DNA of 21,389 nt from CAZWKQ01 sp964634005 (GTDB lineage Bacteria > Bacteroidota > Bacteroidia > Bacteroidales > JACABE01), in contig CAZWKQ010000028.1 of the NCBI GenBank assembly GCA_964634005.1, positions 1-21,389 on the forward strand. The letters are read 5' to 3'. A program made the position numbers and the translations under genes. The stretch's first letter is position 1; each line of letters opens with the position of its first letter. Positions 5,739-14,327 of the stretch are shown here, piece after piece. Under the pieces are notes generated by a model that saw only the letters and a list, made by a program, of their open reading frames with translations, ran no database searches and was not told the DNA's origin.

Positions 5739-8700
5739 ATGGGAACTAAATATACAGATTTGACTTTTTTTACGAACGATTCAGACGACTCACTTCTCGA
5801 CAGGTTTAAAGCCGTTTTAAAAACAGTTGAATTTTTCGACATCCTGGTGGGCTATTTCAGAATCAGCGGATTTTACCAACTGTACAAATCATTTGAAACA
5901 ATTAAAAAAATTAGAATTCTTGTGGGTTTAAATACCGACAAAAAAACCTTTCAAATAATTGAAACAAGTAAAATACAAGGTGTATCCGACTTTGAGACGC
6001 ATGCCCGAACAAAAGAAATCATAGGGGAAAAAGTAATTGATGAGATTGAAAAAAGCGAAGATACACTGGAGGTTGAAGAAGGGATTCATAAGTTCATAGA
6101 ATATTTAAAGTCGGGCAAGATTGAAATAAAAGCTCATCCAAGCCAAAATTTGCATGCAAAAGTCTATATCAGTAGGTACTTTAAAGATGACAGAGATTAT
6201 GGAAATGTAATCACGGGTTCAAGTAATTTTTCGGAATCAGGACTGGTGGCCAACTATGAGTTTAATGTTCAGCTGAAAAACAGTCAGGACGTAAAATTTG
6301 CATTGGAGAAGTTTGAATTGTTGTGGGCCGAAGCTGTTGATATTTCAGATTACTACGTTGATACTGTACAAACTAAAACTCATCTAAATGACGCCATCAC
6401 GCCCTACCAAATTTACCTGAAACTTTTATACGAATATTTCAAAACAGATTTAAGCCTCGACCCTAATCTGTTTTACCAGAACGTTCCTATAGGGTTCATG
6501 AAATTAAAATATCAGGAACAAGCCGTTATCAATGCCAAAAAAATACTCGACGAGTATGGTGGTGTTTTCTTGGCTGATGTTGTGGGTTTGGGTAAAACTT
6601 ATATGGCGGTTTTGTTGGCAAATCAATTACCCGGAAAAAATTTGGTAATTGCTTCTCCTGCTTTGCTCACCAAAGAAAATCCGAATTCATGGCCAAATGT
6701 ATTTCACGATTTTAAAATTGCTGCCGAATTTGAATCTATCGGCAAACTTGAGAAAATAATCGAGAGAGGCACCGACCGCTACGATAATGTATTTATTGAT
6801 GAAGCCCACAAATTCAGAAACGAAAATAATGTAAGTTACGAACATCTATCGGCTATTTGTCGGGGTAAAAAAGTAATTCTAATCACTGCTACCCCATTAA
6901 ACAATTCTCCGCTTGACATTCTTTCGCAAATAAAGCTGTTTCAAAAAGCAAAGAACAGCACAATTCCGGGTATCAAGAATCTTGAAAACTTCTTTGGCTC
7001 ACTTCAACGCCGATTAAAAGACCTCGACAGAAAAAAAGACCACGATGCTTACATGGAAATTGTAAAAGATAACGCTGCTCTAATCAGGGATAAGGTTTTG
7101 AAATATATCATGGTTCGAAGAACACGAAAGGAAATTGATACTTATTTTAAAGAAGACTTAAAAAGTCAGGGCTTGAAATTCCCAAAAGTCAATCCCCCGC
7201 AACCTATTTTTTACAAGCTCGACTCAAACCTAAATGGTATTTTTATCAAAACTATCGCCTTAATAAACAATGAAAAGCTTTTCAAATATTCCAGATATAC
7301 CCCATTGCTTTACTTAAAAAAAGAGCTGACCAACTTTGAAAAAACAGCTCAGCGCAATATGGGTGGGTTTATGAAAATATTGCTCATCAAAAGGTTGGAA
7401 AGCAGTTTTTTTGCCTTCCGAAAAACTCTTGCCCGCTTTATTGAATCTTACGAAGATTTTATAGCTGCCTATAATAAAGGCAAAGTTTATGTCAGCAAAA
7501 AGCATTGGCAAAAAATAATGGACTTCTTTTTAGCAGAAAACTACGATGCCATTCAAAAATTGATTGATGATGAAAAAGCAGAAGAATACAGCATAGACGA
7601 TTTCAAACCTGAACTAAAAGATGATGTCGAGTTGGATTTGAAAACCCTAAAAACCATTCAAGCCCTTTGGTCAGATATCAATTACGACCCCAAACTTGAC
7701 AGCTTCATCGAAAAAATCGAAGAACAAAAAGAATTACGAAACAACAAGCTGATAATTTTTACAGAATCGAAAGAAACAGCAGAATATCTTTCCGAAAATC
7801 TAAAAAACAAACTGAACGATACTGTGCTGATATACCATGGCGGCTCTTCGGAAAAGGAGCTTAAAACGGTTATTGCAAATTTCGATGCCAAAGCAAAAAT
7901 CAAAAAAGACGATTACCGTATTGTTGTTACTACCGAAGTACTTTCTGAAGGTGTTAACCTGCACCGCTCAAACGTAGTAATTAACTACGATATACCGTGG
8001 AATCCCACCCGCATGATACAGCGTGTAGGCCGAATTAACCGTGTTGACACGCCACACAACGAGATTTTTACTTACAATTTTTTCCCTACCGAAGAAGCCA
8101 ACGACATTATAAAGCTAAAAGAAGCAGCCATTGCAAAAATCAATTATTTTATCGAAATGTTGGGCAACGATGCCAAATTGCTTACCGATGGCGAAGAAAT
8201 AAAATCGTTCGAACTTTTCAACAAATTGACTTCTAAAGAATTCATCACAGGGGAGGAAGATGCCGAAGAAAGCGAATTGAAATACCTTCGCGTTATTGAA
8301 AATATCAGAGATAAAAACAAAGAGCTTTTTGCACAAATCAAAAAATTGCCACGCAAAGCCAGAGTTGCACGAAAAGCAAATGCTGCCTTTACACTCGACG
8401 AAAATGCTTTAGTAACTTATTTCCGCAAAGGAAAACTCGAAAAGTTTTATTTAGCAACCCAATCGCAAACTGTTGAGCTTGATTTTCTAACCACAGCTAA
8501 GCTTTTCGAAGCTTCTGAAAAAACTCAGGGACAAAAAATTCATAATGATTTTCATGAACTGCTGGCAAGCAATAAGTCGCAAATAGAGCTTGATTTGCAG
8601 GAAACAGAAGAAGTTGAAGAAAGCACTAAAAAAGGAGGCAAGGAGCATGCAGCAAGAATACGAAAAATTCTAAACTCTAAAGAAATGAGACGCTACAACG

Positions 8701-8945
8701 GCTTTACCGATACCGATGATGAGTATCTGGCAAAAGTCAGAATTTTACTTGATGAGGGTGGAATGCCCAAAACAGTGGCAAAAAGAATATTTGCCGAAAT
8801 TGAAAATGAAACCAATCCGATGAAAATACTTGCAGCAATAAAACGAAACCTGCCGGAGCAATTTTTCAACAATACGGCATCGGCAAAAGATGTTTCAATG
8901 AGCAACCCCAAAGAGGTGATATTATCGGAATACCTGATAAAATAA
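5739..8945 (+). CDS. PLD (HKD)-nuclease-SF2/SNF2-type helicase fusion, defence protein
   Basis: A 1068-aa protein. The N-terminal 200 residues are a phospholipase-D-like nuclease domain: His139-Ala-Lys141 in NLHAKVYIS followed by GSSNFSESG at 160-168, one HKD half-site, so the enzyme probably dimerises. An SF2 helicase of SNF2/RapA-like type follows: Walker A ADVVGLGKTYMA with Lys286, DEAH box 354-357 (FIDEAHKFRNE), motif III ITATPLNN near 383, then motifs V-VI with TTEVLSEGVNLH and Gln761-Arg768 (QRVGRINR). The C-terminal 250 residues are helical and unassigned. It heads an operon: 6 bases separate it from the DUF1016 gene, which is 1 base from the methyltransferase. By analogy with type I/III restriction and DISARM-like systems it should be the ATP-driven translocase/nuclease. 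It does not match a complete type I HsdR or type III Res subunit. Confidence 0.85.
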   Translation: MGTKYTDLTFFTNDSDDSLLDRFKAVLKTVEFFDILVGYFRISGFYQLYKSFETIKKIRILVGLNTDKKTFQIIETSKIQGVSDFETHARTKEIIGEKVIDEIEKSEDTLEVEEGIHKFIEYLKSGKIEIKAHPSQNLHAKVYISRYFKDDRDYGNVITGSSNFSESGLVANYEFNVQLKNSQDVKFALEKFELLWAEAVDISDYYVDTVQTKTHLNDAITPYQIYLKLLYEYFKTDLSLDPNLFYQNVPIGFMKLKYQEQAVINAKKILDEYGGVFLADVVGLGKTYMAVLLANQLPGKNLVIASPALLTKENPNSWPNVFHDFKIAAEFESIGKLEKIIERGTDRYDNVFIDEAHKFRNENNVSYEHLSAICRGKKVILITATPLNNSPLDILSQIKLFQKAKNSTIPGIKNLENFFGSLQRRLKDLDRKKDHDAYMEIVKDNAALIRDKVLKYIMVRRTRKEIDTYFKEDLKSQGLKFPKVNPPQPIFYKLDSNLNGIFIKTIALINNEKLFKYSRYTPLLYLKKELTNFEKTAQRNMGGFMKILLIKRLESSFFAFRKTLARFIESYEDFIAAYNKGKVYVSKKHWQKIMDFFLAENYDAIQKLIDDEKAEEYSIDDFKPELKDDVELDLKTLKTIQALWSDINYDPKLDSFIEKIEEQKELRNNKLIIFTESKETAEYLSENLKNKLNDTVLIYHGGSSEKELKTVIANFDAKAKIKKDDYRIVVTTEVLSEGVNLHRSNVVINYDIPWNPTRMIQRVGRINRVDTPHNEIFTYNFFPTEEANDIIKLKEAAIAKINYFIEMLGNDAKLLTDGEEIKSFELFNKLTSKEFITGEEDAEESELKYLRVIENIRDKNKELFAQIKKLPRKARVARKANAAFTLDENALVTYFRKGKLEKFYLATQSQTVELDFLTTAKLFEASEKTQGQKIHNDFHELLASNKSQIELDLQETEEVEESTKKGGKEHAARIRKILNSKEMRRYNGFTDTDDEYLAKVRILLDEGGMPKTVAKRIFAEIENETNPMKILAAIKRNLPEQFFNNTASAKDVSMSNPKEVILSEYLIK

Positions 8946-8951
8946 AACTAC

Positions 8952-10049
8952 ATGAACAATTTTAATAATTTGGTTACGACCATTCAGCAATTGCATAAAC
9001 AATTGCAGCTATCGGCTGTAAATGCCATAAATCAAATGCTTACCATCCGAAATTGGCTGATTGGCTATTACATTGTTGAGTTTGAACAAAACGGAAAAGA
9101 CAGGGCGGAGTATGGCTCAGGATTATTAAATAAACTCGCTGAAAAACTTAACATTCAGGGATTAACTCCTCCCGAATTATCACGTTGCAGGCAATTTTAT
9201 AAAATTTACCCACAAATTCTTGGGACACTGTCACAAGAATATAAAAACTACCTGCCTGTATCAATTTTTGAGACAGTGTCACAAAAAAGCAATCAGCTTC
9301 CTGCTTATCCTAAAAAGCTGTCAATAACACCCGAAAAAATCTTCACCAAGCTATCTTTTTCACATATAGTTGAGTTGATAAAAATTGAGGATGAGCTGAA
9401 ACGTTCTTTTTATGAAATAGAATGCATTAAGGGTTCGTGGAGCGTTCGTGAACTGAGAAGGCAAATCAACAGCCTTTACTTTGAACGCAGCGGATTATCC
9501 ACAAATCCTGAAAAACTGGCTCAACTCATTCGCCAAGAAGTAAAACCACAGTCAGGAACCGACATCATTAAAAATATCTATGTCTTTGAATTTCTCGATT
9601 TGCCTGTAAAAGAAATTGTGGAAGAATCGGATTTGGAAAAAGCGCTGCTCGATAATCTGCAACAATTTATAACTGAACTTGGATATGGCTTTTGTTTCGA
9701 AGCCCGCCAAAAACGTATTGTCATAGGCGAAAAATATTATTTCATCGACCTGGTTTTTTACCACCGCATTTTAAAATGCCATGTTTTGATTGACCTGAAA
9801 ATAGGGGAATTTGAACATGGCGATATCGGCCAATTGAATACTTATCTTAATTTTTATAAAGAAAAAATCATTGAACCCGATGACAATCAACCTGTCGGCA
9901 TTCTGCTGGTAGCCCAAAAAGACCATGCCCTTGTAAAATATGCTACTGCAGGAATGGACGAAAACCTCTTTGTTCAGCAATATATGCTGAAACTGCCCGA
10001 TGCAAAAATACTCCAACAACATATTGAGAAAGAATTAAAAGCCATGTAA
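8952..10049 (+). CDS. DUF1016/YhcG-type PD-(D/E)XK nuclease
   Basis: A 365-aa protein with the two-part organisation of the YhcG (DUF1016) family. The N-terminal helical domain is about residues 5-180 (AINQMLTIRNWLIGYYIVEFEQ, then LSRCRQFYKIYPQ and FSHIVELIKI). The C-terminal PD-(D/E)XK domain is about 215-365. Catalytic positions visible are Asp266 in YFIDLVFYH and Asp281-Leu-Lys283 in LIDLKIGEF, followed by the helix GDIGQLNTYLNFY. Family members usually show E-L-K at the second site; here it is D-L-K, which other active PD-(D/E)XK enzymes tolerate. Encoded 6 bases after the helicase and 1 base before the methyltransferase, it belongs to the same operon and is a candidate endonuclease or accessory subunit. 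The family is often seen beside restriction systems, but its exact role is not settled. Confidence 0.85.
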   Translation: MNNFNNLVTTIQQLHKQLQLSAVNAINQMLTIRNWLIGYYIVEFEQNGKDRAEYGSGLLNKLAEKLNIQGLTPPELSRCRQFYKIYPQILGTLSQEYKNYLPVSIFETVSQKSNQLPAYPKKLSITPEKIFTKLSFSHIVELIKIEDELKRSFYEIECIKGSWSVRELRRQINSLYFERSGLSTNPEKLAQLIRQEVKPQSGTDIIKNIYVFEFLDLPVKEIVEESDLEKALLDNLQQFITELGYGFCFEARQKRIVIGEKYYFIDLVFYHRILKCHVLIDLKIGEFEHGDIGQLNTYLNFYKEKIIEPDDNQPVGILLVAQKDHALVKYATAGMDENLFVQQYMLKLPDAKILQQHIEKELKAM

Positions 10050-10050
10050 T

Positions 10051-13000
10051 ATGAAACTTTACGAAGCCAAAAGTATCATCACCGATGTTTTTGAAAACCC
10101 TTTTAACAAAGAAAAGTACAGCTATTTTATTCGCAACCTGCTGAAAAATATGGAGCCGGCAGAATTTCTGCGTGCCGGTTACAATATTCCAAAAGCTTTT
10201 GAGGACTTTATAGCCTCTTATGAAAGATTAGGGAAATACGAAGATGTCGAAGGTAATCTTATTGATATACTTATTATAAAACTCAAACGCGAACATTCCA
10301 TTGACTTTGCCCGCAGTACCCAACGCAATTTTGTGCGGTGGTATCTGAACGACAAAGGTAAAGATGCTGCACTGGTGGCTTTTACTACCGAAAAATCGAG
10401 CGAATGGCGCTTTTCGTTTATCAAAATGCAATACAGCCTCGAAAAGAAGAAAGACGAACTGACTCCTGCCAAGCGTTCGTCGTTTTTGGTGGGCGAATCG
10501 GGCAAAAGCCACACCGCTCAACGCCAACTGCTTGGCTTGCTGATGAACGACCAGGCCCCTTACCTTTCCGATATCGAAAAAGCCTTTAGTATCGAAGCCG
10601 TCTCGGACGAGTTCTACGAAAAATACAAAAACCTTTTGTTTAATCTGGCCGATGAAATTGAAAAAATTGTAAAAAACGATGAAAAGGTTAAAAGAGAGTT
10701 TGCAGGCAAAAACATCAGCATCCTGAATTTTTCAAAAAAACTGCTCGGGCAAATTGTTTTTCTGTATTTCCTGCAGAAAAAAGGCTGGCTGGGACTTGAC
10801 GAAAAAGCCAAATACGGCGAAGGCGACCGCAACTTTTTACGCAGCCTGTTCAATAAAACCAAACCCGGCGAAAACTTTTTCAACGACTACCTTGAATACC
10901 TCTTTTACGATGCCCTGAGCAAAAAACGTGTAACCGACTACTACGAACGCTTCAATACACGCATACCCTTTTTGAACGGCGGTTTGTTCGACCCCATTGA
11001 ATTTTACGACTGGCAAAATACCGATATTCTTATCCCCAACAACATCTTCTCCGACCGTAAAGGCGACGAAGAAGGTACGGGCATATTGGATGTTTTCGAC
11101 CTGTATAATTTTACCGTAAAAGAAGACGAACCACTCGACACCGAAGTAGCCATTGACCCTGAAATGCTTGGTAAAGTATTCGAACGCATGCTCGATGTTA
11201 CCGAACGCAAAAGCAAAGGCACTTTTTACACACCCCGCGAAATTGTGCATTACATGGCACAACAGAGTTTGTTGTACTTTATGGAAAAAGAATTAAATCA
11301 AACTGTTTCATACAATAAAATTGGCAGCAACCAACCGGAACTTTTTGGTAATGAGGTAAAAACCGGACAGCTTGATATTATTACAGAAAACAAAGCCTGC
11401 GCTGTGCCAAAAGCCGACCTGGAAACATTTATACATTACGGCGAGCATATTATCGACAAGGATATTGCCATTGAAGAAGGCAAACTGAGCCAAACCGCCA
11501 ACCGCCAGCACATACCCGAAAGCATCAGACAACATGCTTACGAAATTGACCGTGCCCTTGAAAACATAAAAATCTGCGACCCCGCCGTGGGCTCCGGGGC
11601 TTTTCCCGTCGGCATTATGAACGAAATAGTGAAGCTGCGTAAACTGCTTACTCCATTTATAAAAACAGAAAACCACAAAGACAGAAGTGCATACCACTTT
11701 AAATCAACCGCCATTCAGAATTGCATTTACGGCGTGGACATTGACGCAGGAGCTGTCGAAATAGCCAAACTCCGCCTCTGGCTCTCGATGGTGGTTGACG
11801 AAGAACGCATCGACAGCATCGACCCGCTGCCCAACCTCGAGTACAAAATAGTGAAAGGCAATTCGCTGATTAATATCCCCGACGGTACGGCAATAAATGA
11901 TGCCCTGGCAACTGAAATTGAAAAACTTACCGCTTCATATTTTCATATCACCGACAAAGAAAAGAAACAGGAACAAAAACAAATTATTGATTCCAAAATC
12001 ACCGAACAACTGCAATTTGTTTCGGAAATGGCAGGCTACAACATTGATTTTGATTTTAAGCTGTATTTCCATGATGTTTTCCACGAAAAAGGCGGCTTTG
12101 ATGTGGTGATAGGCAACCCGCCTTATGTGCAATTGCAAAAAGATGGCGGCAAACTTGCCAAAGAGCTGCAAACGCAACATTTTCAAACTTTCGAACGCAC
12201 GGGCGATATCTATGCACTGTTTTACGAAAAAGGACTACAACTGCTTAAACAGAACGGACACCTGTGCTTTATCACTTCCAACAAATGGATGCGTGCCGGC
12301 TACGGTAAAAAACTCCGGCAGTTTTTTGCAAGCTACAATCCTTTACTCCTGATTGATTTAGGTCCCGGCATATTTGAAAGTGCTACCGTTGATACAAATA
12401 TACTCCTCATACAAAAAAGCAAACCCTCGCCTGCCATTAACCATGTACCCGAAACCACCGCAGGCTCATTTTGCCTCAAAGCTCTTACACTGCAAAAACA
12501 AAACGGAAAGGTAAACATTGATGCACAGGTAAACGAAAAAGCAGTGGTGCTTACCAAACTCTCCCACGACGCATGGTTTATAGGCAGCTATGCCGAACAG
12601 AAACTGAAAGAAAAAATTGAACGCATAGGCAAACCGCTGAAAGACTGGGATGTAAAAATTTATCGCGGAGTATTAACCGGACTGAACGAAGCCTTTATCA
12701 TCAGCACCCAAAAGCGTAACGAGATATTGGGCAACTGCTGCTCCGATGAAGAACGCCGCCGCACCGAAGCCATCATCAAACCCATACTGCGGGGCAGGGA
12801 CATTAAACGGTACTACTACGAGTGGGCAGGCTTGTGGGTGATTTTTATACCTTGGCATTTTCCATTGCATGAAGACACTTCAATACAAGGAGCCAGCGAG
12901 GTTGCTGAAAAAGAATTTCAAAATATTTATCCTGCAATCTATTCTCATTTGTTAGAGTATAAAGAACCTTTGTCAAAAAGAAATAAAGAAGAAACAGGAA

Positions 13001-13521
13001 TAAGATATGAATGGTATGCTTTGCAGCGCTGTGCTGCTACCTACTACTCCGAGTTTGAGAAGGAGAAGGTCTTTTTTAAAGCTGTTGGAAGAAATTTAAC
13101 ATTTGCAAAAGTTAAACCTGGTATAATTGTTACAGCACCTGCAAGTTTTCTAACTGGTCATCATTTAATTTATATTCTAGGTTTTCTTTGTAGCAGATTT
13201 ACCAATTATATTGTTGAACAAATTTCTGATAAAACAGGTGCAGGGGATATTATGCTGAATGTTCAATCTTTTGAAAGAATCCCCCTTCCTCCAATCACAA
13301 CTGCCAATGAGCCTATAATAAAGCAGATAGAGGAGCTGGTAGAGAAGATACTGGCGGCAAAGGGTGCGGGCAAAGAGCTTTCGGGCACTGAGCTTGTCGA
13401 AGTGCCCGGAGAATCAACGCCCGCTAATATTAACACCTCCCACTGGGAGCGAGAGATTGACCGTCTGGTGTATCAGTTGTACGAGCTAACGGAGGAGGAG
13501 ATAAGAATAATTGAAAAATAA
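10051..13521 (+). CDS. Eco57I-type N6-adenine DNA methyltransferase with TaqI-like recognition domain
   Basis: A 1156-aa protein. Residues 1-350 are a long helical N-terminal region without a clear nuclease motif. The methyltransferase core begins with GTFYTPREIVHYMA (Tyr393-Thr-Pro), then the SAM-binding loop CDPAVGSGAFPVG at 509-521, then IGNPPYVQLQ with the catalytic N-P-P-Y at 689-692, the N6-adenine signature. A TaqI-C/Eco57I-type target recognition region follows from about 840, including ILRGRDIKRYYYEWAG and FLTGHHLIYILGFLCSRF. The gene supplies modification and probably sequence choice for the operon; no separate HsdS-like gene is present. Oddities: base composition falls sharply inside the recognition region (about 12870-13280); a palindromic element at 13382-13408 adds an in-frame peptide (SGTELVEVPG); and the last codons recur downstream at 14203-14240. 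Confidence 0.88.
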   Translation: MKLYEAKSIITDVFENPFNKEKYSYFIRNLLKNMEPAEFLRAGYNIPKAFEDFIASYERLGKYEDVEGNLIDILIIKLKREHSIDFARSTQRNFVRWYLNDKGKDAALVAFTTEKSSEWRFSFIKMQYSLEKKKDELTPAKRSSFLVGESGKSHTAQRQLLGLLMNDQAPYLSDIEKAFSIEAVSDEFYEKYKNLLFNLADEIEKIVKNDEKVKREFAGKNISILNFSKKLLGQIVFLYFLQKKGWLGLDEKAKYGEGDRNFLRSLFNKTKPGENFFNDYLEYLFYDALSKKRVTDYYERFNTRIPFLNGGLFDPIEFYDWQNTDILIPNNIFSDRKGDEEGTGILDVFDLYNFTVKEDEPLDTEVAIDPEMLGKVFERMLDVTERKSKGTFYTPREIVHYMAQQSLLYFMEKELNQTVSYNKIGSNQPELFGNEVKTGQLDIITENKACAVPKADLETFIHYGEHIIDKDIAIEEGKLSQTANRQHIPESIRQHAYEIDRALENIKICDPAVGSGAFPVGIMNEIVKLRKLLTPFIKTENHKDRSAYHFKSTAIQNCIYGVDIDAGAVEIAKLRLWLSMVVDEERIDSIDPLPNLEYKIVKGNSLINIPDGTAINDALATEIEKLTASYFHITDKEKKQEQKQIIDSKITEQLQFVSEMAGYNIDFDFKLYFHDVFHEKGGFDVVIGNPPYVQLQKDGGKLAKELQTQHFQTFERTGDIYALFYEKGLQLLKQNGHLCFITSNKWMRAGYGKKLRQFFASYNPLLLIDLGPGIFESATVDTNILLIQKSKPSPAINHVPETTAGSFCLKALTLQKQNGKVNIDAQVNEKAVVLTKLSHDAWFIGSYAEQKLKEKIERIGKPLKDWDVKIYRGVLTGLNEAFIISTQKRNEILGNCCSDEERRRTEAIIKPILRGRDIKRYYYEWAGLWVIFIPWHFPLHEDTSIQGASEVAEKEFQNIYPAIYSHLLEYKEPLSKRNKEETGIRYEWYALQRCAATYYSEFEKEKVFFKAVGRNLTFAKVKPGIIVTAPASFLTGHHLIYILGFLCSRFTNYIVEQISDKTGAGDIMLNVQSFERIPLPPITTANEPIIKQIEELVEKILAAKGAGKELSGTELVEVPGESTPANINTSHWEREIDRLVYQLYELTEEEIRIIEK
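13382..13408. repeat. Palindromic repeat element inside the methyltransferase gene
   Basis: CGGGCACT (13382-13389) and AGTGCCCG (13401-13408) form a perfect 8-bp stem around GAGCTTGTCGA. The core CACTGAGCTTGTCGAAGTG is, to my recollection, a widespread dispersed palindrome in environmental bacterial genomes. Here it is translated in frame as S-G-T-E-L-V-E-V-P-G in a linker between the recognition region and the final helices of the methyltransferase. The reading frame continues normally on both sides. Confidence 0.7.
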
Positions 13522-13522
13522 A

Positions 13523-13597
13523 CCCTCTGTGCAACTCTGTGCCCACTGTGGTAAAAAAACAACTCACCACGGAGAACACAGAGGTACACGGAGAAAA
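13523..13597. repeat. CACAGAG-type inverted repeat pair 1
   Basis: The left unit CCTCTGTGCAACTCTGTG with CCCACTGTGGT (to 13552) faces the right unit CACCACGGAGAACACAGAGG with TACACGGAG (13565-13593) across an A-rich loop. Within each unit the CACAGAG core recurs every 10-11 bases. It begins two bases after the methyltransferase stop codon and precedes the four-helix-bundle gene. As a long stem-loop it may terminate transcription in both directions. Confidence 0.8.
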
Positions 13598-13627
13598 GAA
13601 TTGAAATCATTTAATTACTTACAAAAT

Positions 13628-14197
13628 ATGAATAGTAATTCTCAAAACAAATTCATCCCACCACATGGGGGCTATCAAAAGCTGGCTTCGTATCAGATGG
13701 CTGAGATAGTGTATGATGCCACGGTGTATTTTTGTGATAAATATGTAGATAAACGCTCCCGCACCCACGACCAGATGGTTCAGGCTGCCCGCAGCGGCAA
13801 ACAAAATATTGTAGAAGGGAGCATGGCCTCGGGCACATCGAAAGAAATGGAAATTAAGCTAATGGGAGTAGCCCGTGCAAGTTTAGAAGAACTGCTAAAC
13901 GATTATAAGGATTATTTGAGAGTAAGAAGCTTAGCACTGTGGGATAAAAATGACATCAGAGTGATGGAAATTAGGCAAATTGGGAAAGAGAAAAATAAGT
14001 CATTTTTATCTTATAAGACATATATAGAAAGTGCATCTATAGAAATGGTAGTAAATACCATTATTTGTATTATACACCAAACAAATTACCTGCTTGACCA
14101 ACAATTAAGGAAATTAGAAGAATTGTTTATCAAGGAAGGAGGTATCAGAGAGCGAATGCTGAAAGCCCGACTAAATGAAAAAAATAAAAATGAATAA
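13628..14197 (+). CDS. Four helix bundle suffix-domain protein
   Basis: A 189-aa, mostly helical protein matching the four-helix-bundle family related to the proteins encoded in 23S rRNA intervening sequences and to Avd of diversity-generating retroelements. Recognisable segments are FIPPHGGYQKLASYQMAEIV at the start, RSRTHDQMVQAARSGKQNI followed by VEGS, GTSKEMEIKLMGVARASLEE, and the C-terminal EGGIRERMLKARL. The frame is open from 13511, but the first 39 codons would be read from a CACAGAG repeat and overlap the methyltransferase; ATG 13628 gives the family's normal N-terminus. Inverted-repeat pairs flank it on both sides, and a copy of the methyltransferase tail follows 5 bases after its stop, so it looks like an inserted module. 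Molecular function unknown; a nucleic-acid-binding scaffold is a guess. Confidence 0.82.
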   Translation: MNSNSQNKFIPPHGGYQKLASYQMAEIVYDATVYFCDKYVDKRSRTHDQMVQAARSGKQNIVEGSMASGTSKEMEIKLMGVARASLEELLNDYKDYLRVRSLALWDKNDIRVMEIRQIGKEKNKSFLSYKTYIESASIEMVVNTIICIIHQTNYLLDQQLRKLEELFIKEGGIRERMLKARLNEKNKNE

Positions 14198-14202
14198 CCA
14201 CA

Positions 14203-14240
14203 AGCCTACGGAGGAGGAGATTGGATTGATAGAAAAATAA
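14203..14240 (+). pseudogene. Stranded copy of the methyltransferase C-terminal codons
   Basis: The stretch reads P-T-E-E-E-I-G-L-I-E-K-stop from 14205, matching the methyltransferase ending L-T-E-E-E-I-R-I-I-E-K-stop at 13486-13521. At DNA level ACGGAGGAGGAGAT and GAAAAATAA are identical, and the CACAGAG inverted repeat follows both copies immediately. It has no start codon and cannot be translated alone. It marks where the 3' end of a related methyltransferase gene once lay, or a duplication that accompanied insertion of the four-helix-bundle module. Confidence 0.75.
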
Positions 14241-14316
14241 CCCCTCTGTGCCCCTCTGTGCTCTCTGTGGTAAAAAAAACATCTCACCACAGAGAACACA
14301 GAGTTACACAGAGAAA
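14241..14316. repeat. CACAGAG-type inverted repeat pair 2
   Basis: The left unit CCCCTCTGTGCCCCTCTGTG plus CTCTCTGTGGT (14241-14271) faces the right unit CACCACAGAGAACACAGAG plus TTACACAGAG (14285-14313), with a TAAAAAAAACATCT-type loop. It is closer to the consensus than pair 1 and occupies the equivalent place directly after the duplicated methyltransferase tail and before the next gene. Confidence 0.8.
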
Positions 14317-14327
14317 AAAATATTTGG

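Noticed and set aside
5739..13521. A complete BREX or DISARM locus
   Set aside because: No PglZ, BrxC, BrxL, DrmA or DrmB-like gene is present; only individual parts (methyltransferase, helicase, PLD domain) are shared.
13511..13627. Longer N-terminus for the four-helix-bundle protein starting at 13511
   Set aside because: It would overlap the methyltransferase and translate the CACAGAG repeat. The family-typical N-terminus begins at ATG 13628.
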